Of a stretch of DNA of 14,830 nt, positions 14,810 through 14,830 are shown piece by piece (position 1 is the first letter of the stretch; each line of letters starts with the position of its first letter). Source of the stretch: DAOTXK01 sp034435395 (GTDB lineage Bacteria; Chloroflexota; Anaerolineae; Aggregatilineales; Ch27); assembly GCA_034435395.1 (NCBI GenBank), contig DAOTXK010000320.1:1-14830 (forward strand). The letters run 5' to 3'. The translations under genes were made by a program, and so were the position numbers. A model generated the notes under the pieces. That model had not been told where the DNA came from. It saw nothing but the letters and a program-made list of their open reading frames with translations, and did not search any database.

Positions 14810-14830
14810 GCTTGGCGTTTAGCTAGGCGT
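14719..14830. repeat. 42-base tandem repeat coding for the Pro/Thr linker
   Basis: Two full units (14719-14760 and 14761-14802) and a partial third (14803-14830) repeat with a 42-base period, 14 codons on the minus strand. The third unit differs from the second at seven of 28 positions, with four of these in the last 12 bases of the window. Simpler GTG-rich repeats continue leftward to about 14570 with the same Thr-Pro coding. The window ends inside the array. Confidence 0.7.

Noticed and set aside
14568..14822. A Gly/Val repeat ORF on the plus strand
   Set aside because: It is the complement of the Thr/Pro linker repeat. The linker frame continues into folded domains, whereas this one does not.
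14570..14830. CRISPR array or centromere-like iterons in the GTG-rich repeat
   Set aside because: The repeats have no unique spacers, follow codon phase and encode a Thr/Pro linker.

Overview
The window is GC-rich, gene-dense bacterial chromosome with no rRNA, tRNA, CRISPR array or insertion sequence that I can recognise. The Pro/Thr linker of the TPTDTPT type, the compact aromatic operon and the stand-alone Cys-type formate dehydrogenase suggest an environmental, Chloroflexota-like bacterium (perhaps Anaerolineae). That assignment is inference. The window may end at a contig edge inside a low-complexity repeat.

Left part, about 92-7485, minus strand: a seven-gene aromatic amino acid operon, transcribed as chorismate mutase (aroH type), DAHP synthase (type I-beta), prephenate dehydrogenase (tyrA), tyrosyl-tRNA synthetase (tyrS), EPSP synthase (aroA, class II motifs), shikimate dehydrogenase (aroE) and chorismate synthase (aroC). 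aroF/tyrA and aroE/aroC each share a 4-base ATGA overlap, and aroA/aroE overlap by 17 bases. The enzymes cover entry to the shikimate pathway, its late steps to chorismate, and the tyrosine branch. aroB, aroD/aroQ and aroK are not in the window.

Upstream of this operon is the most interesting element. A promoter (TTGACA, 17 bases, TATCCT) opens a leader of about 250 bases. The leader contains an unannotated 40-codon ORF (7419-7297, GTG start) whose middle reads Phe-Gly-Phe-Tyr-Phe-Tyr-Tyr-Trp. It is followed by a perfect 10-bp intrinsic terminator with a 7-U tail just before aroH. A 10-base segment just before the ORF's stop codon (7317-7308) is perfectly complementary to the terminator's 5' arm edge and loop (7255-7246). 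This is the layout of ribosome-mediated transcription attenuation, here sensing all three aromatic amino acids in one leader. It would couple aromatic aminoacyl-tRNA charging to both the biosynthetic genes and tyrS.

Middle part, minus strand: an aldo/keto reductase (7533-8519), a six-helix membrane protein with a disordered acidic N-terminus (8626-9432) that has its own extended -10 promoter, and a molybdenum formate dehydrogenase catalytic subunit (9581-11677).

Right part: a divergent promoter region (about 11769-11826) drives the formate dehydrogenase leftward and a two-domain GNAT acetyltransferase (11844-12671) rightward. Converging on the latter is a surface-type protein (12776 to about 14809) with three concanavalin A-like lectin domains behind a Pro/Thr-rich linker. 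In the linker a CAA-to-TAA change relative to the neighbouring 42-base repeat places a stop codon 9 bases before the first possible start. The N-terminus of that protein is therefore missing, broken or misassembled.
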